This document shows, piece by piece, positions 45,450 through 57,035 of a stretch of DNA of 64,000 nucleotides; the stretch's first letter is position 1; each line of letters opens with the position of its first letter. This DNA comes from Macrotrachela quadricornifera (lineage: Eukaryota; Rotifera; Eurotatoria; Philodinida; Philodinidae), in assembly GCA_022393335.1 (NCBI GenBank), contig JAJEKB010019969.1, forward strand, positions 35,772-99,771, written 5' to 3'. The position numbers were made by a program, and so were the translations under genes. The notes beneath the pieces were generated by a model. It saw only the letters and a list, made by a program, of their open reading frames with translations. It was not told where the DNA came from and made no database searches.

Positions 45450-48291
45450 ATTGATACTTCACTATAGACGAAAGAACAAAATGTAATCCACTTACTCGTT
45501 GTTCGTCATTTTCTACCTTTGCATGCTTGCTTTGTTTAGCTTACTAATAATGTCTACGTCTTACTGCTTTCTTGTCCTTCTCTATGATTGGAAATTTCCG
45601 TTGAAATATCTTTCGAAATACTACCGCATGAATCATATTAATGTATAACGTAATCTACTATTGCATGTGCAAAAGAAGATTTAAAAAGGTTTATATAAAC
45701 AAAAGAAAATTACCCAACTATATTTCGAGCTATGAATCACTACCTATTACGGACGCATATCAAAAATGAAAGATAGTGATTTTAATTTATTACATGTAAA
45801 ACACACTCTTTTTTATTGAATATTTCAATACATTATCAATATTCCTGCTTTATAGACAATGACAGGCATAATATTATTTTCATTCTCAAGAAAATATTTT
45901 AGTTCTTTCTTGATCCACTAACATTTTAAGTTTAAGGCATTACGATATATACTAAATTAATCACAACTTTCGGTAAATTAATATGAGGATATCGTTCATA
46001 CACAAAAGTTAACTATAAATTGTTCTATATTCGTATTTCTTTTTGACTAATAATTCAAAAATAAATTCACTTTACAAAGGTTTAATTAACATATGCGAAG
46101 AGTAGATAAATTAATTCTGTTTTTCTTCATAAATGAATGAGAAAAGTACATGCAATGCTGAATATTCAAAATGAAATTTATTTATGGAGATTAAACCTCA
46201 TCTTATACTAAAAATGCCTATTGATGATCCTTTTGTTACGGACGATAAAACGCAAGTAAGGTTTGTTATAGATCAAAGCAATATTAAACAAATAAATTGA
46301 TGACAAATTGAAAGATATCATCCATTTTACCAAATGAATTTGATTGTACTTTTATTTACACGTTTATTATCAAATATGAGTTATTCATAAACAAATTGAA
46401 TGCTCGATATTGTACGAATCGATCAAAAACCGCCGATTGACCTCAGTCAACAAACTAATGGTTTTTTTTTCGATTAACTAGATGATTAATTGCGGTCAAC
46501 TCTCAATTGCTATGCTGCAAAAAACCTAAGAATAAATGAAATAACCGCGATTAAATGTCGGTAACGCAAAAGAACCAAAATTGATTGATAGTTTTTGATC
46601 GGTTTGCACGATTCTGGACGTCTTTTTTTATTCATATTTTTCTCAAGAAAAAACACGTTTTTATTCGAATAATAATACACATCATTCAGATATCAGCTTT
46701 CGTCAAACAAAAAGTATAGATAAAAAATTATTCTTATCAATTATTATTCTCCCTACATATGTCGATAATGAAAAAAATTAAGTATATCAAGTAGTCTGCT
46801 GGAAATGGAAGCATATCATCTCCAGTTAATTATTTAGAAGTGAGATAGAATTGCTACAAACAGTCAATCAATATCGGAAATACTGTCTCACAACTCTTCT
46901 ATTCTATAATTACGGCCCAGTTCAAAGACTTTAATCTATCATACTTTATTCATCTGCGCTGGGGATCTCTTCAAGTTTGCTCGAAAAGAACCGATGGATG
47001 ATCATGTTAAACGTTATATCTTGAAAAGATGTATTCTTCAGATTTAGATTTCTCCTTATTTCTAGAGTATATATTCTTTTGAGACTATTTTCACAAGCTA
47101 GCTAACAATAACGCAATATGATTGTAGAAAGGTAGGAAAAAAGAGACAAACAATCCAAGTTCCTTAACCAACCACTTTTGCCATATTTATAATCTTTTCA
47201 TCTAACTACTGTCTCTTCTCTTTTTTTCTTTTCCAGGTTATCTCGATTTCTATAAGCACTTCCGAGTATTTTAAAATAAATTGGGCATAAACAAAAACAA
47301 AAAAAAATCCAATATTATTATCATTACAATACAATAAAAAGAATGATCTTTACGTAGATATAGAATAAAATTTCGAAATTTTTCTTTTTTGTACTTTACA
47401 TATAAAAGCATTTTATCTTCAATATAGAAGCGTATCAATATGATTCAGTTCTTTGAGATAAAAAGAAACAAATGTCCTTAGTTTGAATCTAACACATTTC
47501 GATAAAATAAAATATTAGTTTGCAAAAAAAAAGAAAGATTCGTTTTGATTAAGAAGAGGCACGATATATAGGGCATGTCTTGTAATCATTTTTATTGTAT
47601 GTGAATGCAAGAAAAAATATGCATTGTAATAGATTTTAAAATATTTTCATTCAAAAACAACGCATTTAAATGTGTTTTATAGAACGTGCAAATGTTCTCG
47701 CGAAAATATGCGTGCTACGAAAGAAAAACAGACTAAAATGCGTCTTTTTAAATATTTTTTTCATGAGTACCATAATGCGTCGATCGATATTTTTATCACT
47801 TGCAATTGCTCATATGCGTTGTAGACAGATATACCAAAATAGTACTGTCAGTCAGGTGACCCTTTTTAGTTTTAAAATTTGTCTATCAATTCACGCAGTG
47901 GAGAATAAAAAAAGAACACTACTTGTCTATCAATAGAATCAGGATTAGTGAACTAATATAAAAGAAGATTTATTCATCTAGAAATTAATCAGTAAACTTA
48001 CATATTTCATATCCGCTAGACATTTCATGTCTTATATTCCAAAAACAAAATCTTGTAAGAAGACACATGTAACATCGTAATTCTAACACAGACGGTAATT
48101 TTCACAGAAGTGCGTCTCTTAAAATTAAATAAGTATTACATCGCAAGTTCGTTTAGTATTCTTATTATCATCATTCTACACACACACAGACTTCTTTATT
48201 ACAACAATATTAATATAAACGATTATAATCTATCATTTGCTTTTGATTTTTTCTTATGTACGGATAATTATAGTTAATATTATTTACTAAA
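45450..48291. other. Intergenic, about 2.8 kb, with one small inverted-repeat element
   Basis: Lies between two divergently transcribed TPR-type genes and presumably holds both promoters. Only the inverted repeat at 46411-46610 stands out. An ORF at 47670-47936 has no support. Confidence 0.55.
46411..46610. repeat. 200-bp element with about 30-bp inverted ends
   Basis: 46411-46440 (TGTACGAATCGATCAAAAAC...) and 46581-46610 are inverted copies with few mismatches (CGATCAAAAAC is the shared core). Size and layout fit a MITE. The interior is non-coding and rich in CGATTAA-like words. Confidence 0.5.
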
Positions 48292-50721
48292 ATGTTACGA
48301 GTTGGTCGTGTTCATCATGAATTGTATCCAATTGAAATATCTGAAAATTATGAAGCCGTATGTCTTGTATGGTTAGATATTGCTATTAGTGATGAAAGAT
48401 ATGCAAATACAATAAAAGAGATTTTGCTTGATATGCATCCTGATGTTCGACTTTATAGTGATGTTCATACATGTATTGATTTAATTAAGACACTTAATAA
48501 TCGGCATATTTTATTAGTTACATCCAATACTTTAGCCGAAGAAATTTTATCCTCAGTTCATTCATTTCGTTCTGTAGCTGCTATATTTATTTTTTCTACT
48601 GATCATATAATATCTAATTCTTTAAAAGATATCTATTCAAAAATTGTAGAAATTTTTAATGATCAAAAAATTTTATTAAAATCAATTGAAGAAACTATAT
48701 CACAAGTTCACAAACAAATACATGCTTTTTCATTATTTGATCAAAAACAAAAATCAATGCGTGATCCTCCACGAGGTTCATCTGCATTTCTTTGGCATCA
48801 TTTACTTATTTATGTTCTTAAACAAATACCTACTGATGAACAATCAAAAAAAGATATGCTTGAAAAATGTATTGATTATTATCGAGGCAATAGACGAGAA
48901 TTAAAAAAAATTGAACAATTTCGAACAACATATATAAGTGAGGATGCTATAAAATGGTATACAAAAGATTGTTTTCTTTATAGATTATTAAATAAAGCTC
49001 TTCGAACAGAAAATATTGAATTACTTTATTCATTTCGATTCTTCTTCATAGATCTTTGTAATCAATTAAAAATTCAACATGAAAAAGAAAAGAAAAAAAA
49101 AATTTTAACATTATATCGAGGACAACGTATGTCAAAAGAAGAATTTTCTAGACTTGAAAAAAGTGTTGGAACACTTATATCAACAAATGGATTTCTTTCA
49201 ACATCACGTGATTTAAATGTTTCATTATTATTTGCTGGTGAAGGTTTAACAAATATTGATGAACGATATTCTGTTTTATTTATTATTTATGTTAAATCAT
49301 CATTAAAAAGTTTTGATTTTGCTGATGTTAATGATAAAAGTGATATACCAAGTGAAAAAGAAGTATTACTTAGTCATGGTGCTTCATTTAAAATTGATTC
49401 TGTTGAAAAAAATTTTCATCTTGATATATGGCAAGTTAAATTAACAGCAACAGATGAAGGTTCGGATTATGTTCAAATATATAAATTATTAATTCAAGAA
49501 ACAATGAAAGAACAAAGTGCAACAATGCTTTTTGGAGCATTCTATTGGCGTGATATGGATTATATAAATCATGCAAAAAAACATTTTGAAATATTACTAG
49601 AAAAATTACCTTCAAATCATTCTGATATACCATTTATTTATAATTATATTGCTGCAGTACATTATGAAAAAAATGAATGGGATTTAGCATTAGAATATTA
49701 TCGGTATGCTTATACAATACGTCAAAAACAAGAATTAATAAATCATGCACATATTATTGCTTCTCTACATAATATTGGAAATATTTATTGTGAAAAAGAA
49801 GAATTTGATCAAGCTTTTGATTATTATTCTCAAGCTTTAATGATTAGTAATGATAATTATAATTATGATTCATTATCAAAAGCTGGTATATATGAAGCAT
49901 TAGGAAATCTTTTTCGAAAGAAACGTGATATAAATACAGCTTTATATTGGTTAAATCGAGCATATTATATGTATACAAGACTTTTACCTACTCCACATCC
50001 TCATATAGCTAGATGTCTTGGAAATATTGGTCTTGTACATGAAATAAAACCTGATCTTGATTTTGCTTTAAAATATTTTTTTGAAGAATTTGAAATGGAA
50101 GAACAATGTTTATCACCTGATCATCCTAATTTAGGTCTTCATTTAAATTGGATTATTACGATGTATAAAAAAAAAGGTGAATGGGAAAAAATTCTTCGAT
50201 TTTCTCGACCAAAATTAAATATAATGTTACCTAATGTTAGTACTAATCATTCACAATTAATATCATCATTACGAGTATCGAAAAATTTTGCACATTCATC
50301 TTCAATATATATTAATTATAATGAATTAACAACAATTTATTCATTATCACCTGCACATGAAATAGCATCTCTAGAAGAAAAATTTGATCAATTAACTACA
50401 ACTCGATGTATTCGAAAACTTAGTCTTTCTAATTATGATGAACAAAAAATAAATGAAGATAATATACGTTGGTTACATGCATTAAATATTGAACGACGTG
50501 TATATTCAACAGATCATCCCGAAATAGTTCGATCATTAAGATGGATTGGAGAAAGTCATGCAGAATCTATTCGGAATTATTCAGATGCATTAAGAATGTA
50601 TTCAGAAAGTTTAAAACATTTTGCTAGAGAATCTACTATTATTGAAGGTATTGAATGGGATAAATATATGGATCCTTGTATGTATAATTTTGAAATAAAA
50701 CGTTTTAGAGGTACTTTATAA
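48292..50721 (+). CDS. Arginine ADP-ribosyltransferase-TPR fusion protein, intronless
   Basis: 809 residues. Residues about 20-145 form an alpha/beta domain (CLVWLDIAI, HILLVTSN, SVAAIFIFS) seen in many bdelloid proteins of this layout; its fold looks receiver- or TIR-like but is unproven. Residues about 160-385 are an ART domain with the R-S-E triad: Arg276 in LTLYRGQ, Ser303-Thr-Ser in GFLSTSRD, and Glu355-x-Glu357 in PSEKEVLLSHGASF. Residues about 420-640 are kinesin-light-chain-type TPRs (HNIGNIYCEKEEFDQAFDYY, HIARCLGNIGLVHE), with another near 725-790. The enzyme should move ADP-ribose from NAD to protein arginines, with TPRs choosing targets. There is no signal peptide, so it acts inside the cell. 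All catalytic residues are present. Confidence 0.9.
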   Translation: MLRVGRVHHELYPIEISENYEAVCLVWLDIAISDERYANTIKEILLDMHPDVRLYSDVHTCIDLIKTLNNRHILLVTSNTLAEEILSSVHSFRSVAAIFIFSTDHIISNSLKDIYSKIVEIFNDQKILLKSIEETISQVHKQIHAFSLFDQKQKSMRDPPRGSSAFLWHHLLIYVLKQIPTDEQSKKDMLEKCIDYYRGNRRELKKIEQFRTTYISEDAIKWYTKDCFLYRLLNKALRTENIELLYSFRFFFIDLCNQLKIQHEKEKKKKILTLYRGQRMSKEEFSRLEKSVGTLISTNGFLSTSRDLNVSLLFAGEGLTNIDERYSVLFIIYVKSSLKSFDFADVNDKSDIPSEKEVLLSHGASFKIDSVEKNFHLDIWQVKLTATDEGSDYVQIYKLLIQETMKEQSATMLFGAFYWRDMDYINHAKKHFEILLEKLPSNHSDIPFIYNYIAAVHYEKNEWDLALEYYRYAYTIRQKQELINHAHIIASLHNIGNIYCEKEEFDQAFDYYSQALMISNDNYNYDSLSKAGIYEALGNLFRKKRDINTALYWLNRAYYMYTRLLPTPHPHIARCLGNIGLVHEIKPDLDFALKYFFEEFEMEEQCLSPDHPNLGLHLNWIITMYKKKGEWEKILRFSRPKLNIMLPNVSTNHSQLISSLRVSKNFAHSSSIYINYNELTTIYSLSPAHEIASLEEKFDQLTTTRCIRKLSLSNYDEQKINEDNIRWLHALNIERRVYSTDHPEIVRSLRWIGESHAESIRNYSDALRMYSESLKHFARESTIIEGIEWDKYMDPCMYNFEIKRFRGTL

Positions 50722-52353
50722 ATTCAAAACAGACAAATTAATTCCTGAATTAATCTATGATGGCATGAACATTTAATATTGACATATATAATATAACTAA
50801 AAATTTATTTTCTAAATTTTATGTATTTTTTTTCTTTATTTGATACTTCATATACGCACATATTATTTATTGCAAGTTATGAATTGGTTCTTCTCAATTT
50901 TTGTATTTGATATAACAGTGACTTTATTATTCAAAGTAATTTTGAAATAGAACACGAGTCTAAGAAATGTTTATGTAAAAACTGTGATTTTAATCATTCA
51001 TCCTATTATGGACTTAATACTAAAAGATGTAAATTTATCAGCACATAATACAAAACTGCACTTAATACATAACATTCAAGAGGAAACTGTCAGATTCCCA
51101 ACAAAATTTTGGAATTTTTTAAAGAAACTAACTATATTTTCCTCTATTTCTCATTCTGATGTCTTTTCTTTGTTGTAATTCACGAATATATATTGACAAT
51201 ACAATATTTGCTTGTCGAATTGTGGTCCAAATAGACATAGTATTTTTATCATAAATGTCACCACCAAACAGTGACGTAAGTAGGGAGAGGGCAGGGTTGG
51301 TTCCGCCCCCACATCGGAACTCTAAGTCTTACCACCAGCAATTTGAACGAAGCATATTTTCCAGTTAAATAAATGACAATCATTTAATGTTGAATAATCA
51401 GAGTGTGCACGTAATCTTTAGCGTCAGTGAAATGCTAAACTTTCCAGATTCAATCCCATCACTCTTAAATTTTTACTTACGTCATTTCAACCAAACTTTG
51501 TCTTTATCTTTGTCCTTTTCTTCTTTACTGTTAATAACACTCTAGGTTTTAATAGTATGAATCTATGCTTTATCTACATAAATTTTTAAAATCATCTTCA
51601 TCAATGAATGACACAACCAAACTACTTTCCTCTTTGAGCTAGCAATGAATACAAATGGAATTCTTTAATAAGATGTAAATATATAATTGCATCGACAACA
51701 AACTTTTATTAATTAAAAATTTTCGAATTATATAAATAATATTTTAGTACGTAGTAACATTTGGGCCTGTCTTCAGTCAATATCACATCTTTCCATAACT
51801 AATGATAACCTATATTTTGATGAACGATTGGTTTTGCCAGGCAAAAGTCATAATGCTCTTTGATTACATAAGAGTTTTATCAAGACGTTAATTTTTAATC
51901 TAAAATATAACTAACCAAATTTCGAGGTGATGATGAAATTAGATTCAGCTTTCATACAATCTCTGCAGATTCCTTTAAGTTTTAATCAGGCTCTGTAAGT
52001 TTTCGAGATTTCACTGATGTTCATAAAAAAAAATTCTATTTAAGGATTCCGTTGTTTTCCTCTTGATAACATTTCAGTGATAAGGAGCAAATACTATGTA
52101 CATGTCTATGTTTTGTTTAAATTATATACATTGTAATTTCTCTATAGGAAAACTAATAAAAATTACAAACATTGGTTGGACCATGAACTTGACGATATTT
52201 GTGAAGTGTAATGTATAATAACAAGATATTCACTATCTAATGTAGGTGTCCTATTAACTATTCTTATCTTTGTTAAATATGACATGAGCATATATTATCA
52301 TCTCTTTAGATTCTTTACCTTTTCATTTCTATACTTGCAAATAAAACTAGAAC
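50722..52353. other. Intergenic with one small repeat
   Basis: AT-rich except for a GC-rich patch inside the element at 51272-51484. Downstream of the ART gene and upstream of the aldolase gene on the same strand. ORF 50984-51178 is not supported. Confidence 0.55.
51272..51484. repeat. 213-bp element with TGACGTAAGTA ends
   Basis: TGACGTAAGTAG at 51272 is matched by its inverse (TTACTTACGTCA) ending at 51484. The left part includes a GC-rich stretch (GGGAGAGGGCAGGGTTGG, then CCGCCCCCAC) unlike its surroundings. It is probably a short non-autonomous element. No target duplication recognised. Confidence 0.45.
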
Positions 52354-53424
52354 ATGTCTTCATCATATATTGACCTTCGTTCAGATACAGTTACAAAACC
52401 AACAGCTGAAATGCGACAAGCTATGTTCGATGCTGAAGTTGGAGATGATGTTTATGGTGATGATCCAACTGTATTAAAATTACAAGAGATGACAGCAAAA
52501 TTATTAGGAAAAGAAGCAGCTTTATTTGTACCATCAGGTACAATGGGAAATCTTATTTGTGTTCTTAATCATTGTTCAGAATTTGGTTCAGAAATGATAT
52601 TAGGTGATGAATGTCATATTCATATTTTTGAACAAGGTGGATGTTCAACAATAGGAAGAATTCATACAAGAACTGTTCCAACACAATCAGATGGTACTCT
52701 TCTATTAAAAGATATTGAAGAACGAATTCGAACAGTAACTGATGATCATCTTCCATTAACAAAAGTTGTTTGTTTAGAAAATACACATAATCGAATGGGA
52801 GGAAAAGTCTTAACTGTTGAATATATACAAAGTGTTGGACAATTATGTAAACAATATGGTTTAAAATTACATATGGATGGTGCAAGATTAATGAATGCAT
52901 CTATTGAATTAAATATTGATCCAGCTAAATTAGTTGAACCATGTGATTCAATATCACTTTGTTTATCAAAAGGTTTAGCAGCACCTGCTGGATCACTTAT
53001 TATTGGTACACATGAATTTATTCGACAAGCAAAACGTTTAAGAAAAGTGTTAGGTGGTGGAATGAGACAAGTTGGTATATTAGCATCAGCTGGAATTATT
53101 GCATTAACACAAATGCCAAAATTATTAAAATTAGATCATCAAAATGCAAAATTACTTGCTGAAGGTTTATCGAAAATTAATGGATGCGAAATTAATCCTG
53201 AAAAAGATGTACAAACAAATATTGTTTATTTTGTATTAAATTCTAATAAAATTAAAATAGATGCACCAACATTAACTGATATTTTAAAACGTGAATATGG
53301 AATATTATTTTCAGCTAATGGAAAATGGAAATGTCGACTCATTACACATTATATGATAACAAAAGAAAATATTGAATATGCTATCGAAAGTATCAAAACA
53401 GTTTTAGAAAAAAATAAAATATAA
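52354..53424 (+). CDS. ltaE: Low-specificity L-threonine aldolase, intronless
   Basis: 356 residues, full length for the family. It is a PLP-dependent fold-type I enzyme that splits L-threonine or L-allo-threonine into glycine and acetaldehyde. Motifs: DLRSDTVTKPT at the N-terminus, GDDVYGDDPTV, FVPSGTMGNL (phosphate-binding turn), ENTHNRMGG, LHMDGARLMNA (Asp175 holds the pyridine nitrogen) and LCLSKGLAAPAGS (Lys206 forms the Schiff base), then GGGMRQVGILA. Cytosolic, with no targeting signal. AATAAA lies at 53441. The lack of introns contrasts with the intron-rich genes to the left. Confidence 0.95.
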   Translation: MSSSYIDLRSDTVTKPTAEMRQAMFDAEVGDDVYGDDPTVLKLQEMTAKLLGKEAALFVPSGTMGNLICVLNHCSEFGSEMILGDECHIHIFEQGGCSTIGRIHTRTVPTQSDGTLLLKDIEERIRTVTDDHLPLTKVVCLENTHNRMGGKVLTVEYIQSVGQLCKQYGLKLHMDGARLMNASIELNIDPAKLVEPCDSISLCLSKGLAAPAGSLIIGTHEFIRQAKRLRKVLGGGMRQVGILASAGIIALTQMPKLLKLDHQNAKLLAEGLSKINGCEINPEKDVQTNIVYFVLNSNKIKIDAPTLTDILKREYGILFSANGKWKCRLITHYMITKENIEYAIESIKTVLEKNKI

Positions 53425-53610
53425 TTTTTTAAAATGATTAAATAAAATCAGATTGATAATAAATGATATAATTCAGTAAAAAAATTGAGCAAACCCAATC
53501 AAATCTACTTCTTTTTTTTATTTATCATAAGTCAGAGAATAATAGTATATACGAAATTCATCCTTGGGGGTACTGGTTTATTACCTCCCCGCATATTATA
53601 ATAATAAAGT

Positions 53611-55722
53611 CTATTTAAGATTAGGAATGAGTAGATCATAACCAATAAATTTTCTTCGATCTTGTTGTTTATTTATAGTTTCTAACCATAATCGAATTCT
53701 TAAATCATTAGTTCCATTTTGTTGTTGATCAATTTGAGTCAATTGATGACATAATTCTTGATTCAAATGATGATGAATTGGAGGTTCTTGACTACCTTTA
53801 CCTTGTTGATTAGAAGTTGGTCCTAAAGTAATCGGTACAATAGAATTTCTTTTTGATGGACGACAATGAAAACAACTTGTATGAACTACAGTAACATTAG
53901 ATGATCCAATATTTGAACAATATTCAAAATAACACCAATTTCTATTTGGACGAAATTTTTTATGACATAATTTTCTACCATTTTCTGGTTTTCGATCAAA
54001 AAAATCTATTACTTCTTCTTCAGTATTATCAATTGGATTCCATTTTGATGCAAATATATGAGCAATTCGAACATTCATTTCAGATGGTGGCTTATTAATA
54101 ATAGCAGATGATATAATTTGATACATTAATTTAGTATCATTAATTGGTAATGGTCGATTAGTTTTTCCTCTTGTTTGAAATCGAGATATTCCACAACAAT
54201 GTACATCACCACTAAAAAAAGTAATTCGTACTTTTTTTTGTTCAGCAAGTTGTTGAAACCGACGAAGAGCATAATTTCGTTCTTCGATATGATTTTCATG
54301 AGTCCATTCATCAAGTAAATCATCATAAAGTTCAGGTAAACCAAATATTGAATTTTTACCTTTAATTATAGGAAGTTGTCGATATTTATTTGGAAGATTT
54401 TTTAAACGTTCAAATATTGTTTCAGCTATATGTACACGAACAAATGAAAATGGAACAGGAAATAATATAATTAAATGTTCAATATTATCAAGATTATTTT
54501 CAAGTTTATCAAATATCATATTCCAAGTTTTTTCATGTTGAACCGTTTTTGTATTACGTTCACTTCGTCCATCAGCACCAACTATAGCTAAATATCGACC
54601 ACAACGTGCAAAAATATTATAACCTTGATATCCAAATAATTGATGTTCTCGAGCTTTTTCTATTGTAGTATGATGTTGAAAAAGAAGTCGCATTTTTTGT
54701 GCTACAAAAAATAATCCCATCATAACAGGACTATCATGAAGTAAAGGTGGATAAGAACCAGCACCATCAAATATATCATGATCATCCCACATCATTAAAC
54801 TTGGAATTGATGATAAGGCATATTTAACTTCTGTACGACGTTCCCAATTTTCTGCATATGTATTAAAATGATATTGTTCAATTTGTTCTTTTAAATCATT
54901 ACGAAAATCGGTTGTCCATCTTTCATTCCATTTCATATTAATCCATGCACGAAGGAATGGACTATCGTCAAATATAAAATCAATATAATTTTGATCACCA
55001 CCCCATAATAATATATGTAATGGTTTTTCTTCATGAATTGAAAGAAGATGTTTCCAAACATTTGAATGAGTTAAATTTGATGCAATATCTGGTTGAACAT
55101 ATGCATCAAATCCATTACATGAAAAAAAACCACCACGCCAATTTTGATCACAACGTGCAATTATAAATGAACCATCGGTTTTTATATTACCCCAATCTAT
55201 TTTCCAAATTATTTTATCATCACCTTCTCCAGGACGTAATTCAATAAAAAGATTTATTCGATATGCACGCATATTAAATAGATTTTCATATAAAATTTCC
55301 CATGTATAATTAACTTTTAAATCACAAATAAATTCAATTTGTGGTTGATTAAATGAAATATGTCGAAAGATTAATACACTACCTATCCATAACATTTTCT
55401 TTAAATCAGTTGTAATAAATTGAAAAAATGGTCCTAATGTATCTCCAGGTGGACTCGGTGGATGATTCATTACAGATGATTCATCAGTAGTTTCAATAGA
55501 TGGAATTATTTCAGGAATTTTTGATGTTGTTTCTTTTGGTTTTGGATAATCACCCATAAATTTTGGATTCATATTAACTGGATTTAATGTATTAGCATCC
55601 AAATCACCATTTTTATCTTTTATACTATTATTAAAATTAGTCCAATAATCATGTTCCATTATAATGCGTATCTTATCAAAGAAATATATTTTATTCAAAA
55701 GAAAAAAGAAATTCGTTGTCAA
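53611..55722 (-). CDS. PhoD-like metallophosphatase, intronless
   Basis: The longest frame is 703 codons. The likely start is the second methionine (MEHDYW, base 55659), because the first 21 residues are a translated AT-rich leader; that gives about 682 residues. The PhoD-like phosphatase core shows HILLWGGDQNY, then PSLMMWDDHDIFDGAG, ARCGRYLAIVGADGRSER, HLIILFPVPFSFV and RITFFSGDVHCCGISRF, which carry the metal-binding Asp, His and Asn/Asp residues. This subfamily, found in fungi, plants and protists, is cytosolic or membrane-associated with unclear substrates; bacterial PhoD hydrolyses phosphodiesters with Ca and Fe. There is no signal peptide. It converges tail to tail with the threonine aldolase gene (about 190 bp between stops). 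Confidence 0.85.
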   Translation of the reverse strand: MTTNFFFLLNKIYFFDKIRIIMEHDYWTNFNNSIKDKNGDLDANTLNPVNMNPKFMGDYPKPKETTSKIPEIIPSIETTDESSVMNHPPSPPGDTLGPFFQFITTDLKKMLWIGSVLIFRHISFNQPQIEFICDLKVNYTWEILYENLFNMRAYRINLFIELRPGEGDDKIIWKIDWGNIKTDGSFIIARCDQNWRGGFFSCNGFDAYVQPDIASNLTHSNVWKHLLSIHEEKPLHILLWGGDQNYIDFIFDDSPFLRAWINMKWNERWTTDFRNDLKEQIEQYHFNTYAENWERRTEVKYALSSIPSLMMWDDHDIFDGAGSYPPLLHDSPVMMGLFFVAQKMRLLFQHHTTIEKAREHQLFGYQGYNIFARCGRYLAIVGADGRSERNTKTVQHEKTWNMIFDKLENNLDNIEHLIILFPVPFSFVRVHIAETIFERLKNLPNKYRQLPIIKGKNSIFGLPELYDDLLDEWTHENHIEERNYALRRFQQLAEQKKVRITFFSGDVHCCGISRFQTRGKTNRPLPINDTKLMYQIISSAIINKPPSEMNVRIAHIFASKWNPIDNTEEEVIDFFDRKPENGRKLCHKKFRPNRNWCYFEYCSNIGSSNVTVVHTSCFHCRPSKRNSIVPITLGPTSNQQGKGSQEPPIHHHLNQELCHQLTQIDQQQNGTNDLRIRLWLETINKQQDRRKFIGYDLLIPNLK

Positions 55723-56000
55723 TGTGTGTATATAGTTTGTTTGTTGATCCTTACGTATTATTTCTCATGTCTTTTTTCTTTTCTCTTGTAATCGAAAGAA
55801 CGACAAAAAGATTATTTGCCATAACTATGCAAAATAAATGAAAGATTGTAAATCATGTTGACGATGTTCTCCTTTTATGAATGTGTCGTCAGTCAATAAA
55901 AGAAACTTCATTGCCAACGAATACTTTGAATTAACTCAGATGATTTTTCATCATCTGTAAAAACTATTTCGTAACGACTACAGATGACACTTTTTGTCGT

Positions 56001-56499
56001 TCAAAAAGGATTTAACTTCATAAATGTAGCTGCAATCATAAGATGATCTGAAGGATGTGTTTTATCAGAATAAGATATACTTTGAGGACTATTTGGTAAT
56101 TCCAATACTTGTTCTACCTTTAGATGACCAACAGAAAATATATAATCAAGTGTGGCACAAAAATTTGTATAAATAGATTCTGATCCATTCTTTTCTTGAT
56201 AAGCACTTTTCAATACTTGTTCAATATTGGATCGATAGTCGATGTCATAATTGTTGCATTTTGGAAAATTCTTATCAATATAATTTATTTATGATAAACT
56301 CATATAGATTCCATCCCCATGTTAATAAATTTAATTTTTTCTCATGAGATTTATTGATTGATTGTACGTAATCTCCAATTTTGATAATAGAAATAGAATT
56401 AAGTTGAATTGTAACAGGAATTGCTATACCAACACCCATATAATCTTTCCGTCGTTGTTCATAAAGATTATGATAGAAGCTATAATTCAATCGGATTAG
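56001..56499 (-). pseudogene. Truncated endonuclease/exonuclease/phosphatase (EEP) family remnant
   Basis: Two pieces in different frames. 56499-56275 begins right after a good acceptor (CCCATTTCAG) and encodes FYHNLYEQRRKDYMGVGIA, like the part of CCR4/Angel/PDE12-type proteins before the middle of the EEP domain. 56213-56001 encodes TLDYIFSVGHLKVEQVLELP and HPSDHLMIAATF, the characteristic end of the domain with the catalytic SDH. The central part with the GDFN motif, and all N-terminal exons, are missing. A MITE lies about 170 bp upstream. The remnant is most likely dead; family members degrade mRNA tails or 2',5'-oligoadenylates. Confidence 0.6.
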
Positions 56500-56669
56500 C
56501 TGAAATGGGCACTAATAAATTATATGATACAACACAAACTGTCATTGTCTTCTTATAAAAATATATTAGTTACTGTAGAACGAATAAAATAAAGAATAAT
56601 ATACGTATACAATATATATATAATGACTCAATAACGAAATTAAGATAACGATACAATTGATTTGATAGA

Positions 56670-57035
56670 GAAAAGAATAATACTCTATTTTTCTATGCTA
56701 TTTGATCATACATCATTTATCTCTTACAAATGAAAATAATCTCGTTTTCGCAACGTCAAAATTTGGTAGTTCCGATTTTTGTTCTTTTCGAAAACAAAAA
56801 AGTGCAACGATAGAATAAGCAATCCTTTATAAATTGTAGAGCTTTTCATGCTGCATTTCGTGGTATATTTTGTTTTTTTAATACAACGTATAAAGTGATG
56901 ATAAGATGGAATACAAAAGTGCCACATCCTTTATAATCTAATACAACCAGAACATATCCTTATGAAACAGATCTTATCGAAAGTTTTCTATCATGATATT
57001 AGTTGATGTATGATCAAATAGTATAGAAAAAAAGT
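56670..57035. mobile_element. Fold-back MITE, copy 2 (diverged relative of 18694-19284)
   Basis: Left arm TCTATTTTTCTATGCTATTT and right arm AAATAGTATAGAAAAAAAG are inverted copies. Interior words such as TTGTAGAGCTTTTCATGCTG and GGTATATTTTGTTTTTT also occur in the element at 18694-19284. Ends are degraded, so the borders are approximate. Confidence 0.6.

Noticed and set aside
52565..52900. 111-codon ORF opposite the threonine aldolase
   Set aside because: Antisense shadow of a well-supported enzyme gene.
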